A program made the position numbers and the translations under genes. Of a DNA stretch of 64,000 nt, positions 36,025 to 45,351 are shown piece after piece (position 1 is the stretch's first letter; each line of letters begins with the position of its first letter). Origin of the DNA: Ciceribacter sichuanensis (GTDB lineage: Bacteria; Pseudomonadota; Alphaproteobacteria; Rhizobiales; Rhizobiaceae); the NCBI RefSeq assembly GCF_024055605.1, contig NZ_JAMXLX010000001.1, positions 682,001 to 746,000 of the forward strand. Direction: 5' to 3'. The notes under the pieces were generated by a model that was not told where the DNA came from, did no database searches, and saw nothing but the letters and a program-made list of their open reading frames with translations.

Positions 36025-36275
36025 GATAAGCTTGCCTTTCTTGCGGTTGTCATCACCCGGGATCCGGCGCTAAGCCTCAACGACTGCTCCTGATTGGGTA
36101 TCCCCAAGGCAAGAAAAGCGTTTGATCGAGACGGTCGAGAGCGGAGACACGGGAGGCCGGAACCCTTCTGGTTCCTGCGGCGATCTTGCGAAAGCCTGCC
36201 CTCCGTTCAGCCACCAGCCATGAGACCGGGTGTTGTGAACAGCGCGCTTATACGCATTTTTGCCGGGAAGGCAAG

Positions 36276-36297
36276 GCCATCAGCGCATTTTGATGGC
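36276..36297 (-). terminator. Hairpin downstream of the RTX-like gene
   Basis: A perfect 7-bp stem GCCATCA/TGATGGC with an 8-nt loop lies 19 bp after the stop codon of the RTX-like gene. No T-run follows, so termination is only possible. Confidence 0.35.
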
Positions 36298-36315
36298 GAC
36301 GATGTCGGGTTTGGT

Positions 36316-37212
36316 TCAGCCGACGTTCAATACGTAGTTGCCACTGTCGAGTGTCCAGCTGAAGTTCGAGGCGTCGCCATCGGTCAGCGTCAGGCTGATC
36401 TGGTCGTCCGAGCCGGCAACTTTCGCGGTCAGCGTATTGCCGCTGACGGAGATTGCGACGTCCTTGTCCGTCAGGCCGGAAAACCGGATCGACAATGCAC
36501 CGTTGCTGGTGACGGTATCGGAGCCGTCGCCCTTGGCAAAGCCGTATTCGGCAACCGCATTACGGCCGGTCTGGGTGAACGTCACCGTATCGTCGCCGGT
36601 GCCGCCAGAAGCGTAGATGCGGTTGCCCTCGAGCGTCATGGTGTCGTTGCCGGCCCCGCCGTTCACGCCGCGAATGGTGTCGGCGGCCACCTTTATAATG
36701 TCGTCGCCACTGCCGCCATCGACGTCGAGCACCAGCTTGCTGGAGATGTTGATCGTGTCGTCGCCGTCGTCGCCATGGATGCCGTTGGCGACATCAGTGG
36801 AAATGTTGAAGGTGTCGTTTCCGGCGCCGCCGGAAATGTTCGCAACCCGGTCCGATCTCGCGGTGATCGTATCGTCGCCTGCGCCCATGTCGATTCCGTA
36901 GACGCTGCGGGTGTCCATCGTTAGCGTGTCCGCATCCGAGGTCCCGGTTGCGCCGGTGATATGGCCGAAGCTTTCGCTGACCGTGGTGCTGGTTTCAGCC
37001 CCGCCGGTATCCTTGCCGAGCGAGACGATCTCGATAATCCGCGCCATGGCGCGTTCGGCCACTTCGTTACGGACATAGCCGGCGTCGCTGTCGTTCTGCC
37101 AATCGCGTGAAGACGAGTTCTTGCCAGGCGTCAGTGGCGTGTTCGCGGTGAACAACTGCGTGACATACTGGCTGACATTCGAATTACGATAGAAGGCGTT
37201 GATGGCGCTCAC
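36316..37212 (-). CDS. RTX-like calcium-binding repeat protein
   Basis: 298 residues without signal peptide. Residues 1-85 are polar (VAERAMARIIEIVSLGKDTGG) with no known domain. Residues ~88-220 hold seven repeats; six carry GG(A/S/T)G(N/D)DT-type loops, with the second Asp at residues 114, 133, 152, 171, 190 and 208. The period is 19 residues, not the usual 9, with one Gly/Asp loop per period and a hydrophobic strand between. Residues 221-298 are a beta-rich capping part ending in GNYVLNVG, as in proteins secreted by type I systems. No type I secretion gene is nearby. Probably an extracellular Ca-binding beta-roll protein; the role is unknown. Confidence 0.8.
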   Translation of the reverse strand: MSAINAFYRNSNVSQYVTQLFTANTPLTPGKNSSSRDWQNDSDAGYVRNEVAERAMARIIEIVSLGKDTGGAETSTTVSESFGHITGATGTSDADTLTMDTRSVYGIDMGAGDDTITARSDRVANISGGAGNDTFNISTDVANGIHGDDGDDTINISSKLVLDVDGGSGDDIIKVAADTIRGVNGGAGNDTMTLEGNRIYASGGTGDDTVTFTQTGRNAVAEYGFAKGDGSDTVTSNGALSIRFSGLTDKDVAISVSGNTLTAKVAGSDDQISLTLTDGDASNFSWTLDSGNYVLNVG

Positions 37213-37384
37213 GTCCGGACCCTGTCGATTGCATGGCCGTCTTCGCTGACCGCGAAGTAAGGCATGTCGTGTTCGCCATCATGTCGAACGATGCTTTAAG
37301 CTAAACCTAATCGCAAGTATCAGGCCCGGCCAGTCGATCCGCGGGAGGCGGTAAGCGAAAGGTAAATACTCGAATATCATTGCA

Positions 37385-37414
37385 ACGGAAGCGGCCCGTT
37401 TGGACCGCTTCCGT
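37385..37414 (-). terminator. Terminator behind the Tas-like reductase
   Basis: A 10-bp perfect stem ACGGAAGCGG/CCGCTTCCGT encloses a 10-nt loop, 40 bp beyond the stop codon of the minus-strand aldo/keto reductase. TTGCAATG follows on that strand. Confidence 0.55.
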
Positions 37415-37453
37415 GTGGCGTTTCTTTGCTCTGTTCAGGTCGCAGCGACAGTT

Positions 37454-38497
37454 TCAGATCGGCGCAGGATACTGGCGATGCACCTTGGCAATTTCCTTGA
37501 GGATCTCGTCGGAGAGCGTGAGGTCTGCTGCGCCGACATCGGTCTTCAACTGTTCCATGCTCGTCGCGCCGAAGATGACCGAGGTCATGAACGGGCGTGT
37601 GAGGCAGAAGGCGAGCGCCATCAGGGCCGGATCGATGCCGTGTTTCCGGGCGATGTCGACATAAGCGCGCACAGCCGGTTCCTGCAACGGCTGCAGCCGC
37701 CCGCCGAGGTCGCCATTGATCGCGCCGCGGGATCCGGCCGGCTTCTGGCCCCCGAGATATTTGCCGGTGAGAAGCCCTGCGGCGAGCGGCGAATAGGCGA
37801 GCAAGCCGACACCTTCATGGCAGGAGAGTTCGGCCAGATCGAGATCGAAGTGACGGTAGAGGAGATTGTACTCGTTTTGAATGGTGGCGACGCGGGGCAG
37901 GTCGCGCTCCTCGGCAAGCGTCAGGTATTTCTGCGTGCCCCAGGTGCTCTCGTTGGAAAGCCCGATGGCGCGGATCTTGCCGGCCTTGACGCAGTCATTC
38001 AGCGCTTCGAGCTTTTCGACCATGTCGGCAACAGTGTTCTCGCGATCCTGTTTGAAGGCGTCGAAGGTCCATGCCTGACGGAAATGGAAGTGCCCGCGAT
38101 TGGGCCAGTGGATCTGGTAAAGGTCGATGTAATCGGTCTTGAGGCGCTTGAGGCTGGCGTCGACGGCTTCATGAATGGTGACGCCGTTGATCGGTCGCCC
38201 CTCACGGATCCACGGGCGGCCCGATCCGGCGATCTTGGTGGCGAGGATCAAATCCTTGCGCTTGCCGCTCTTTTCGATCCAGTTGCCGATATAGCTTTCG
38301 GTCAATGTATAAGTGGCGGCAGACGGTGGCGTGGTCGGATAAAGCTCTGCCGTGTCGAAGAAATTGATGCCCTGGTCGAATGCGTAGTCCATCTGCGCGA
38401 AGGCTTCTGCCTCGGTGTTCTGCGAACCCCAGGTCATCGTGCCCAGGCAGATTTCGGAAACGAAAATGCCGGTGCGGCCTAGTTGATTGTACTTCAT
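37454..38497 (-). CDS. Tas-like NADP(H)-dependent aldo/keto reductase
   Basis: 347 residues from the ATG at 38497; the open frame continues upstream without homologous sequence. The start (MKYNQLGRTGIFVSEICLGT), the FFDTAELYP active-site segment (Asp and Tyr near 50-54), Lys in LATKIAGSGR and the His of DLYQIHWPNRG match E. coli Tas closely in length and order, including KYLGGQKPAGSRG and the C-terminal ATSMEQLKTD. Cytosolic oxidoreductase; physiological substrate unknown (Tas rescues starvation-associated tyrosine auxotrophy in E. coli). It diverges from fabD and seems monocistronic. Confidence 0.9.
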   Translation of the reverse strand: MKYNQLGRTGIFVSEICLGTMTWGSQNTEAEAFAQMDYAFDQGINFFDTAELYPTTPPSAATYTLTESYIGNWIEKSGKRKDLILATKIAGSGRPWIREGRPINGVTIHEAVDASLKRLKTDYIDLYQIHWPNRGHFHFRQAWTFDAFKQDRENTVADMVEKLEALNDCVKAGKIRAIGLSNESTWGTQKYLTLAEERDLPRVATIQNEYNLLYRHFDLDLAELSCHEGVGLLAYSPLAAGLLTGKYLGGQKPAGSRGAINGDLGGRLQPLQEPAVRAYVDIARKHGIDPALMALAFCLTRPFMTSVIFGATSMEQLKTDVGAADLTLSDEILKEIAKVHRQYPAPI

Positions 38498-38713
38498 GAA
38501 AATGATCTCGGACGATAGGAGGCGGGAGGAGGGGTGAGGATTGCCCTGGGCAAATCTAGGGCCGTTTTGCTGCAGTGCAAGCCCAAAGCGGGTGCTAACG
38601 AAGTCTGTGACGTATGCGGCGTTCGGGGCCCACGCACTTGACTCATGCGGCAAGAACGTCAATTGGAAAAGAAAAACGAAGGGTAAACACCCGATCCGAA
38701 GAAGGATAATCCA

Positions 38714-39658
38714 ATGACTTTGGCATTTACGTTTCCGGGCCAGGGCAGCCAGGCCGTCGGCATGGGCAAGGATCTTGCCGATACGTATACGGAGGCGAAG
38801 GCCGTATTCGATGAGGTCGATGAGGCGCTCGGCGAGAAACTGTCCGCGACCATGTTCGACGGACCGGAGGACAAGCTGACGCTGACGGCCAACGCGCAGC
38901 CGGCGCTGATGGCTGTGTCCATGGCGGTCATTCGTGTTCTGGAAGCGCGGGGCCTCGACCTCAAGTCAAAGGTCTCCTACGTTGCCGGTCACTCGCTCGG
39001 CGAATATTCCGCTCTCTGCGCTGCCGGCACCTTCTCGCTGGCCGACACTGCCCGGCTTCTCCGTATTCGCGGCAATGCCATGCAGGCTGCGGTTCCGGTC
39101 GGCGAAGGCGCCATGGCCGCGATCATCGGCCTTGAGCACGGCGATGTCGAAGCCGTCTGCAAGGACGCATCCGCTCTCGGCTCCTGCCAGATCGCCAACG
39201 ACAATGGCGGCGGCCAACTCGTCATTTCCGGCGCCAAGGCTGCCGTTGAAAAGGCGGCGGCACTTGCCAGCGAAAAGGGCGCCAAGCGCGCCATCATGCT
39301 GCCGGTTTCAGCACCCTTCCATTCGGCTCTCATGGCGCCCGCCGCAGACGCCATGCGCGAGGCGCTTGCCGGCGTTGAAAAGAAGAATCCCGTCGTGCCG
39401 CTGATCGCCAACGTGCGCGCCGCTCCCGTAACCGATGCCAATGAGATCGCCGCCCTGCTCGTCGAGCAGGTCACCGGCCAGGTCCGCTGGCGCGAGACGG
39501 TCGAGTGGTTCGGCCGGAACGGTGTCACGACGCTTTATGAACTGGGTTCGGGCAAGGTCCTGACGGGACTTGCCCGCCGCATCGACAAGAATGTCACGGG
39601 CGTAGCCGTCAATACGCCGGCCGATATCGATGCCGCGCTTGCGGCTCTTATCGGCTGA
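38714..39658 (+). CDS. fabD: Malonyl-CoA:ACP transacylase
   Basis: 314 residues. Ser94 in VAGHSLGEYSAL is the acyl-carrying nucleophile and His in SAPFHSALM near residue 201 its partner; FPGQGSQ near residue 7 is the N-terminal signature. The enzyme transfers malonyl from CoA to ACP. First gene of the plus-strand fatty-acid cluster, followed by fabG after 33 bp. ATG at 38714, with AAGGA upstream. Confidence 0.97.
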   Translation: MTLAFTFPGQGSQAVGMGKDLADTYTEAKAVFDEVDEALGEKLSATMFDGPEDKLTLTANAQPALMAVSMAVIRVLEARGLDLKSKVSYVAGHSLGEYSALCAAGTFSLADTARLLRIRGNAMQAAVPVGEGAMAAIIGLEHGDVEAVCKDASALGSCQIANDNGGGQLVISGAKAAVEKAAALASEKGAKRAIMLPVSAPFHSALMAPAADAMREALAGVEKKNPVVPLIANVRAAPVTDANEIAALLVEQVTGQVRWRETVEWFGRNGVTTLYELGSGKVLTGLARRIDKNVTGVAVNTPADIDAALAALIG

Positions 39659-39691
39659 CATCCGGAACCATCAGAACAAGGAACTCGCATC

Positions 39692-40429
39692 ATGTTTGAC
39701 CTGACCGGCCGCAAGGCACTCGTCACCGGTGCAACCGGCGGCATCGGCGAAGAGATCGCCCGTCTGCTGCATGCGCGCGGAGCGACCGTCGGCCTGCACG
39801 GCACCCGCGTCGAGAAGCTGGAGGCGCTGGCCTCCGAACTTGGCGAACGCGTCAAGATCTTCCCGGCTAACCTTTCGGATCGTGAAGAAGTCAAGGCTCT
39901 TGGCGAAAAGGCCGAGGCCGAGCTCGAAGGCGTCGACATCCTCGTCAACAATGCCGGTATCACCAAGGACGGACTTTTCGTCCGCATGAGCGATGCCGAC
40001 TGGGACAGCGTGCTTGAGGTCAACCTTACGGCGGTTTTCCGCCTGACGCGCGAACTGACCCATCCCATGATGCGCCGCCGCTATGGCCGCATCATCAACA
40101 TCACCTCGATCGTCGGCGTTACTGGCAATCCGGGGCAGGCCAATTACTGCGCTTCCAAGGCCGGCATGATCGGCTTCACAAAATCGCTGGCCCAGGAAAT
40201 CGCCACCCGCAACGTGACGGTCAACTGTGTTGCTCCGGGCTTCATCGAGAGCGCTATGACGGGCAAGCTGAACGACAAGCAGAAGGAAGCGATCATGGGG
40301 GCAATCCCGATGAAGCGCATGGGAACGGGCGCTGAAGTCGCGTCTGCCGTTCTCTATCTGGCGTCGTCGGAAGCTGCCTACATGACCGGGCAGACTTTGC
40401 ACGTCAACGGCGGCATGGCGATGATCTGA
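39692..40429 (+). CDS. fabG: 3-oxoacyl-ACP reductase
   Basis: 245 residues, SDR fold. LVTGATGGIGEEIA (residues ~10-23) binds NADPH, NNAG near residue 86 and the Ser-Tyr-Lys set in the ITSIVG and NYCASKAG segments (Tyr near 151, Lys near 155) catalyse reduction of 3-oxoacyl-ACP. The AYMTGQTLHVNGGMAM end is typical of FabG. It lies between fabD and acpP, so this is the housekeeping copy of type II fatty-acid synthesis. Confidence 0.97.
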   Translation: MFDLTGRKALVTGATGGIGEEIARLLHARGATVGLHGTRVEKLEALASELGERVKIFPANLSDREEVKALGEKAEAELEGVDILVNNAGITKDGLFVRMSDADWDSVLEVNLTAVFRLTRELTHPMMRRRYGRIINITSIVGVTGNPGQANYCASKAGMIGFTKSLAQEIATRNVTVNCVAPGFIESAMTGKLNDKQKEAIMGAIPMKRMGTGAEVASAVLYLASSEAAYMTGQTLHVNGGMAMI

Positions 40430-40510
40430 TGTTGCATCGCCTCGCGAAGCGGCGACATGCAATTGTATGTTGACCAATTGGCGACGGCGATTTTCAGGCT
40501 TTGCGCGGAA

Positions 40511-40548
40511 CTTAAACCGTGTTAAGCGGGCCATGACTGTGAACAGTC
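40511..40548. promoter_or_regulatory. Two adjacent dyads upstream of acpP
   Basis: CTTAA-ACCGTG-TTAAG (40511-40526) and GACTGT-GA-ACAGTC (40535-40548) are exact inverted repeats, nine bases apart, 166-203 bp before the acpP start. They may be regulator sites or parts of a promoter. A third hairpin near 40432-40462 follows the fabG stop. Confidence 0.35.
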
Positions 40549-40713
40549 GCCCGGTTTTTAAGGGAAACTGCTGCGCTTTTGATTGCATGGCGGGGTCGAA
40601 GAAAACCGGGCTGAACAAATTTGTCGGCGGGCTAGAAAGACGCCGTCGACGAAATGCAGGGTAGGGACGCCATTACGGCCGCCCTTGAGATAAAGAAGGT
40701 CGAGGAAACCGAC

Positions 40714-40950
40714 ATGAGCGATATCGCAGAACGCGTTAAGAAAATTGTTGTTGATCATCTCGGCGTAGACGCTGAAAAGGTTGTTGAAGGCGCGAGCTTC
40801 ATCGACGATCTGGGCGCGGACTCGCTCGATACCGTTGAACTGGTCATGGCCTTCGAAGAAGAATTCGGCGTCGAGATCCCGGACGATGCCGCTGACTCGA
40901 TCCTGACCGTCGGCGACGCGGTCAAGTTCATCGAGAAGGCTCAGTCCTGA
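40714..40950 (+). CDS. acpP: Acyl carrier protein
   Basis: 78 residues, acidic. Ser37 in GADSLDTVE is the site of the 4'-phosphopantetheine arm; [12 protein letters not shown] is the classic helix III entrance. Start ATG at 40714; an upstream in-frame extension of 20 codons has no ACP features. ACP carries the growing acyl chain for FabD, FabF and others. The 284-bp gap to fabG suggests its own strong promoter, usual for acpP, and a terminator-like hairpin follows before fabF. Confidence 0.98.
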   Translation: MSDIAERVKKIVVDHLGVDAEKVVEGASFIDDLGADSLDTVELVMAFEEEFGVEIPDDAADSILTVGDAVKFIEKAQS

Positions 40951-40998
40951 TCGATTATCATCATTGCGGGAAGGCTCTCAGGAGCGCTGGTCCCGCTG

Positions 40999-41019
40999 AG
41001 GCCCGCGGAAAGCGGGCCT
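40999..41019 (+). terminator. Terminator/attenuator between acpP and fabF
   Basis: An 8-bp stem AGGCCCGC/GCGGGCCT with a GGAAA loop, ending in TTACTGTATT, 49 bp after acpP. It would let acpP be expressed more strongly than fabF from a shared promoter. Confidence 0.65.
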
Positions 41020-41068
41020 TACTGTATTCAAATGGCATCGGCTGCAAGAGTGGGGTGGGCTACGGACG

Positions 41069-42328
41069 ATGAGACGTGTCGTTATCACCGGTACCGGCAT
41101 GGTATCTCCTCTGGGATGTGGAACTGAACTGACCTGGTCGCGTCTTCTGGATGGCCAGAGCGGTGCGCGCCGCGTTACCGAATTCGAAGTCGAAGATCTG
41201 CCGGCGAAGATCGCCTGCCGTATTCCGACCGGCGAAGGTGAAGGCACATTCAATCCTGACGATTGGATGGAAGCCAAGGAGCAGCGCAAGGTCGACCACT
41301 TCATCATTTACGCGATCGCAGCTGCCGATATGGCGCTGGAGGATGCCGGCTGGCATCCGAAGACGGATGACGAGCAGTGCGCCACAGGCGTTCTGATCGG
41401 TTCGGGCATCGGCGGTCTCGAGGGCATCGTCGAGGCAGGGTTCATTCTGCGCGACAAGGGCCCGCGCCGTCTTTCGCCCTTTTTCATTCCGGGTCGCCTG
41501 ATCAACCTCGCCTCCGGCCAGGTCTCGATCCGCCACAAGCTGCGCGGTCCCAATCATTCTGTCGTTACCGCCTGCTCGACCGGTGCACACGCCATAGGCG
41601 ACGCCGCTCGCCTGATCGCGCTCGGTGATGCCGATGTGATGGTGGCCGGCGGTACCGAATCTCCGATCAGCCGCATCTCGCTGGCCGGTTTTGCCGCCTG
41701 CAAGGCGCTGTCCACCCAGCATAATGACGACCCGACGCGCGCTTCCCGTCCCTACGACAAGGACCGCGACGGTTTCGTCATGGGTGAGGGTGCCGGCATC
41801 GTCGTCCTGGAAGAACTCGAACACGCCAAGGCTCGCGGTGCCAAGATCTACGCCGAAGTCGTCGGCTACGGTCTGTCGGGCGACGCCTTCCACATCACGG
41901 CTCCGTCCGAGGATGGCGATGGCGCGTTTCGCTGCATGACCATGGCGCTGAAGCGCGCCGGCCTGCAAGCGTCGGACATCGACTACATCAATGCCCATGG
42001 CACTTCGACCATGGCGGATACGATCGAGCTTGGCGCGGTCGAGCGCCTCGTCGGCGATTCGGCCTCCCGGATCTCGATGTCCTCGACCAAGTCGGCAATC
42101 GGTCACCTTCTCGGCGCTGCCGGTGCCGTCGAGGCGATCTTCGCCACGCTGGCGATCCGCGACAACGTCGCCCCGCCGACGCTCAATCTCGACAATCCCT
42201 CCGTCGAAACGGCCATCGACCTCGTGCCGCACAAGGCCCGCAAGCGGGACATCAACGTCGCCCTGTCCAATTCCTTTGGCTTCGGCGGCACCAACGCATC
42301 GTTGGTCCTTCGCCGGTACGAAGGCTGA
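41069..42328 (+). CDS. fabF: 3-oxoacyl-ACP synthase II
   Basis: 419 residues, thiolase fold. Cys169 in VTACSTGAHAI accepts the acyl chain; the two His are in NAHGTST (near 310) and IGHLLGAAG (near 345). It elongates acyl-ACP with malonyl-ACP, and KAS II also tunes unsaturated chain length. ATG at 41069 after a GTGGGG-type upstream sequence. It follows acpP by 118 bp, with a terminator between, and precedes mltG by 129 bp. Confidence 0.97.
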   Translation: MRRVVITGTGMVSPLGCGTELTWSRLLDGQSGARRVTEFEVEDLPAKIACRIPTGEGEGTFNPDDWMEAKEQRKVDHFIIYAIAAADMALEDAGWHPKTDDEQCATGVLIGSGIGGLEGIVEAGFILRDKGPRRLSPFFIPGRLINLASGQVSIRHKLRGPNHSVVTACSTGAHAIGDAARLIALGDADVMVAGGTESPISRISLAGFAACKALSTQHNDDPTRASRPYDKDRDGFVMGEGAGIVVLEELEHAKARGAKIYAEVVGYGLSGDAFHITAPSEDGDGAFRCMTMALKRAGLQASDIDYINAHGTSTMADTIELGAVERLVGDSASRISMSSTKSAIGHLLGAAGAVEAIFATLAIRDNVAPPTLNLDNPSVETAIDLVPHKARKRDINVALSNSFGFGGTNASLVLRRYEG

Positions 42329-42457
42329 GCGATCCAGGGATCGCCAGAAACGATGTGAGAGAGGTTCTCCGTCCCTTGCAGGGACGGGTGACCTTACCTG
42401 TATTTTGCCGCATTGCTTGGCCAGATAGCAGCGATACCGAACTGAAGAGGATTGCCG

Positions 42458-43675
42458 GTGAGCGACAATAGCCAGAACAGCGGTGTTTCCTTCGGCCGTG
42501 GCTCGGAAGGCCAGCCGAAAGGCCCGATCATCCCGAAGTCGCCCAATGAGGCGCTTCGGCCGGAACGGGTGCCCGCTCCGCCGCGCCGTTCGCGCAAGGC
42601 CCGCAGCCAGCTTGTCATTTTCCTGAATTTCATCATGACCATGGCGGTCGCCGTCTGCATCGCGGCCGTAGCCGGTTTCTACTATGTCATGTCCGCCTAT
42701 CAGGATCGGGGACCGCTGACGGTGAACACGAATTTCGTGGTTCGCAGCGGCGCCGGCCCGTCGGAAATCGGCAACAACCTTGAGCGCAACGGTATCGTCA
42801 GCGACGGCCGTATCTTCCGCTACGTTTCCGATATCTATCTGGAAGAAGGCGAAACGCTGAAGGCTGGCGAATACGAGATCAAGGCGGGCGCCTCAATGAA
42901 GGAGATCATGGAACTCCTGAAGTCGGGCAAGTCCATTCTTTATTCGGTCTCCATGCCGGAAGGCCTGACGGTCCAGCAGATGTTCCGCAAGCTTGCGGAG
43001 GATACGGTTCTCGAAGGCGGTCTGCCGTCGGAACTGCCCATTGAGGGCACCCTGCGGCCTGACACCTACAAGTATTCGCGTGGCACCAAGCGTACCGAGA
43101 TCGTCAGCCAGATGCTGGCGGCTCAGGAGAAGCTCGTAGACCAGATCTGGGAGCGCCGCGATCCGGACCTGCCGATCAAGACCAAGGAAGAATTCGTCAT
43201 TCTGGCGTCCATCGTCGAGAAGGAAACCGGCAAGGACGACGAGCGCGCCCACGTCGCTTCCGTCTTCATCAATCGCCTGAAGAAGGGAATGCGCCTGCAG
43301 TCCGATCCGACCATCGTCTACGGTCTCTTCGGCGGCGAAGGGAAGCCTTCCGACCGGCCGATCTATCAGTCGGACCTGCAGAAGGAAACGCCCTACAACA
43401 CCTATGTGATCAAGGGCCTTCCCCCGGGACCGATCGCCAACCCCGGCAAGGCGGCGCTTGAAGCTGTCGCTCATCCGTGGAAGACCTCCGACCTCTACTT
43501 CGTGGCCGATGGAACCGGCGGCCATATTTTCGCCCCGACGCTTGACGAGCACAACGCCAATGTACGGCGCTGGCGCAAGCTGGAAGCGGAGAAGGGCTCC
43601 GATCCGAACATCGCGGTCGACGGGCAGCCCGAGGGCGAGCCGGAAGCTTCGGCGCCCAAGAAGAAAAAGAACTGA
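42458..43675 (+). CDS. mltG: Endolytic murein transglycosylase
   Basis: 405 residues from the GTG at 42458, seven bases after GAAGAGG; the TTG at 42452 is too close to that site. Residues ~52-75 are one membrane helix, preceded by a basic/proline-rich cytoplasmic segment. The YceG domain follows, with the catalytic Glu near residue 254 in ILASIVEKETG and the conserved LQSDPTIVYG and LPPGPIANPG segments. MltG cuts nascent glycan strands and sets their length. Conserved position between fabF and yicC in Rhizobiaceae. Confidence 0.95.
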   Translation: MSDNSQNSGVSFGRGSEGQPKGPIIPKSPNEALRPERVPAPPRRSRKARSQLVIFLNFIMTMAVAVCIAAVAGFYYVMSAYQDRGPLTVNTNFVVRSGAGPSEIGNNLERNGIVSDGRIFRYVSDIYLEEGETLKAGEYEIKAGASMKEIMELLKSGKSILYSVSMPEGLTVQQMFRKLAEDTVLEGGLPSELPIEGTLRPDTYKYSRGTKRTEIVSQMLAAQEKLVDQIWERRDPDLPIKTKEEFVILASIVEKETGKDDERAHVASVFINRLKKGMRLQSDPTIVYGLFGGEGKPSDRPIYQSDLQKETPYNTYVIKGLPPGPIANPGKAALEAVAHPWKTSDLYFVADGTGGHIFAPTLDEHNANVRRWRKLEAEKGSDPNIAVDGQPEGEPEASAPKKKKN

Positions 43676-43698
43676 CAGCACAGCCGGGAGTAAATGCT

Positions 43699-44589
43699 AT
43701 GGCGCTGCAATCCATGACCGGCTTCGCCCGCGCCGAAGGCACGAGCGGGCGATACCGCTGGGCCTGGGAGCTGCGCTCGGTTAATGGCAAGGGTCTCGAC
43801 ATCCGCATGCGTCTGCCGCAGGGGATGGAAGGTTTCGAAGCGGAAGTTCGCCGGTTGCTCGGGCAGTACCTGACCCGCGGCAACGTGCAGGTCGGCCTTA
43901 ATGTGTCCGTCAGCGAAAACCGGGTCGAGGCCGTACTGAACCGCGACGCTCTCGACGCGGTTCTGCGCCTGCGCGACGAACTTGGCACAGCTCTCGTCGA
44001 TCCCACACCGCTGCGCCTCGATGCTCTGCTGGCGATCCGCGGACTTGTCGATTTTCGTGAAACCCAGGATGACGAGGCGGCACTCGCTGCCCGCGACGCC
44101 GATATCCTGGCCGGACTGGAGCAGGCGGCGCGTGCCCTTTGCGATATGCGCAAGACCGAGGGAGATGCTCTCTGTCGCGTGCTTTCCGACCACGTGTCGA
44201 ATATCCAGGACCTCGTACAGAAGGTCGAGGCCGATCCGTCCCGTCAGCCGGAAGAGATCGCCCGCAAGCTGGTGGCCCAGCTCGCTGCACTTCTCGACGC
44301 TTCCCCCTCGCTCGACCGCGACCGGCTCCATGCCGAAGCAGCGCTTCTCGCAACCAAGGCGGATCTGCGCGAAGAGATCGACCGGCTGAAGGCCCATGTG
44401 ACTGCGGCGCGTGACCTGCTTGCCATGGGCGGCCCGATCGGCCGCAAGCTCGATTTTCTGGCGCAGGAATTCAATCGCGAATCGAATACCATCTGTTCCA
44501 AGTCGAATGCCGTGGCGGTTACCTCGGCCGGTATCGAATTGAAGGTTGTCATCGACCAGTTCCGCGAACAGGTCCAGAATTTGGAGTAG
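43699..44589 (+). CDS. YicC/YloC family endoribonuclease
   Basis: 296 residues. The start SMTGFARAEG and ELRSVNGKGLDIRMRLP (residues ~26-42) are the YicC N-terminal signature; the end GRKLDFLAQEFNRESNTICSK is the DUF1732 part that includes conserved Glu and His/Asn residues. YicC proteins are metal-dependent endoribonucleases acting in small-RNA turnover in E. coli. It is 23 bp downstream of mltG and ends 3 bp before gmk, the conserved neighbour. Confidence 0.93.
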   Translation: MALQSMTGFARAEGTSGRYRWAWELRSVNGKGLDIRMRLPQGMEGFEAEVRRLLGQYLTRGNVQVGLNVSVSENRVEAVLNRDALDAVLRLRDELGTALVDPTPLRLDALLAIRGLVDFRETQDDEAALAARDADILAGLEQAARALCDMRKTEGDALCRVLSDHVSNIQDLVQKVEADPSRQPEEIARKLVAQLAALLDASPSLDRDRLHAEAALLATKADLREEIDRLKAHVTAARDLLAMGGPIGRKLDFLAQEFNRESNTICSKSNAVAVTSAGIELKVVIDQFREQVQNLE

Positions 44590-44592
44590 GAA

Positions 44593-45258
44593 ATGAGCCC
44601 GGTAACCCCGTCCTCGCCTGTAAAGATCGCCCGGCGCGGGTTGATGCTGGTGCTGTCGTCGCCTTCCGGCGCCGGAAAGTCCACGATTGCGCGCAACCTG
44701 CTGGAAGACGATCCGACACTGGGCATTTCCGTGAGCGTCACCACGCGCGCCAAGCGGCCGAGCGAGATCGCGGGCAAGCACTATCATTTCATCAGCATTC
44801 CGCAGTTCGAACGCATGCGTGAATCCGACCAGCTGCTGGAATGGGCTGAGGTTCATGGCAACTTCTATGGAACGCCGCGCGAGCCGGTCGAGCAGGCGAT
44901 GTCCGAAGGCCGGGACATGCTGTTCGACATCGATTGGCAGGGCGCTCGCCAGCTTCAGGAGAAGATGAAGGCCGACGTCGTTTCGATCTTCGTGCTTCCG
45001 CCGAGCATGACCGAACTACAGTCCCGCCTGCACCGCCGGGCAGAGGACACCGAAGAGGTTATCCGCACCCGCCTTCATAATTCGCGCTCAGAAATCGAGC
45101 ATTGGCGGGAATATGACTATGTGATCGTCAACGATGATTTGGATAGTGCGTTTCGCGCGGTGGGCAGTATTGTTGGCGCCGAACGTATCCGTCGTGACCG
45201 CCGCTACGGCCTCTTCAATTTCGTGGAGCAACTGTTGACGGAAGAGCCGAAGCTCTGA
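44593..45258 (+). CDS. gmk: Guanylate kinase
   Basis: 221 residues. P-loop [10 protein letters not shown] at residues 22-31, the GMP-binding segment [20 protein letters not shown] near 50-69, and [10 protein letters not shown] near 113. It phosphorylates GMP to GDP with ATP. The start ATG at 44593 leaves a 15-residue N-terminal extension relative to E. coli. Last gene of the fab-mltG-yicC-gmk run; it converges on rsmA with a 93-bp gap lacking a strong terminator. Confidence 0.97.
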   Translation: MSPVTPSSPVKIARRGLMLVLSSPSGAGKSTIARNLLEDDPTLGISVSVTTRAKRPSEIAGKHYHFISIPQFERMRESDQLLEWAEVHGNFYGTPREPVEQAMSEGRDMLFDIDWQGARQLQEKMKADVVSIFVLPPSMTELQSRLHRRAEDTEEVIRTRLHNSRSEIEHWREYDYVIVNDDLDSAFRAVGSIVGAERIRRDRRYGLFNFVEQLLTEEPKL

Positions 45259-45351
45259 TCGTCGGCGCGTGCCGCGATCAAGCGGCTTCGCATTCGCGCT
45301 TTAACCTTAGATCTGGCTTTTCTGTATGCCTCGAACTTTGCGCGGCATGCG

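Noticed and set aside
36025-36315. An S6:S18-binding leader RNA upstream of rpsF
   Set aside because: A GGAACC/GGTTCC hairpin is present in the likely leader, but I could not match the conserved core of that RNA family by eye; a covariance-model search of this region would decide it.
40511-40526. Possible CtrA site (TTAA spaced TTAA) upstream of acpP
   Set aside because: The spacer is six bases and not the seven required by the CtrA consensus; it is reported only as a dyad.
40467-40664. A 65-codon frame in the fabG-acpP spacer
   Set aside because: No ribosome site, Arg-rich composition without a domain, and it overlaps the probable acpP promoter region.
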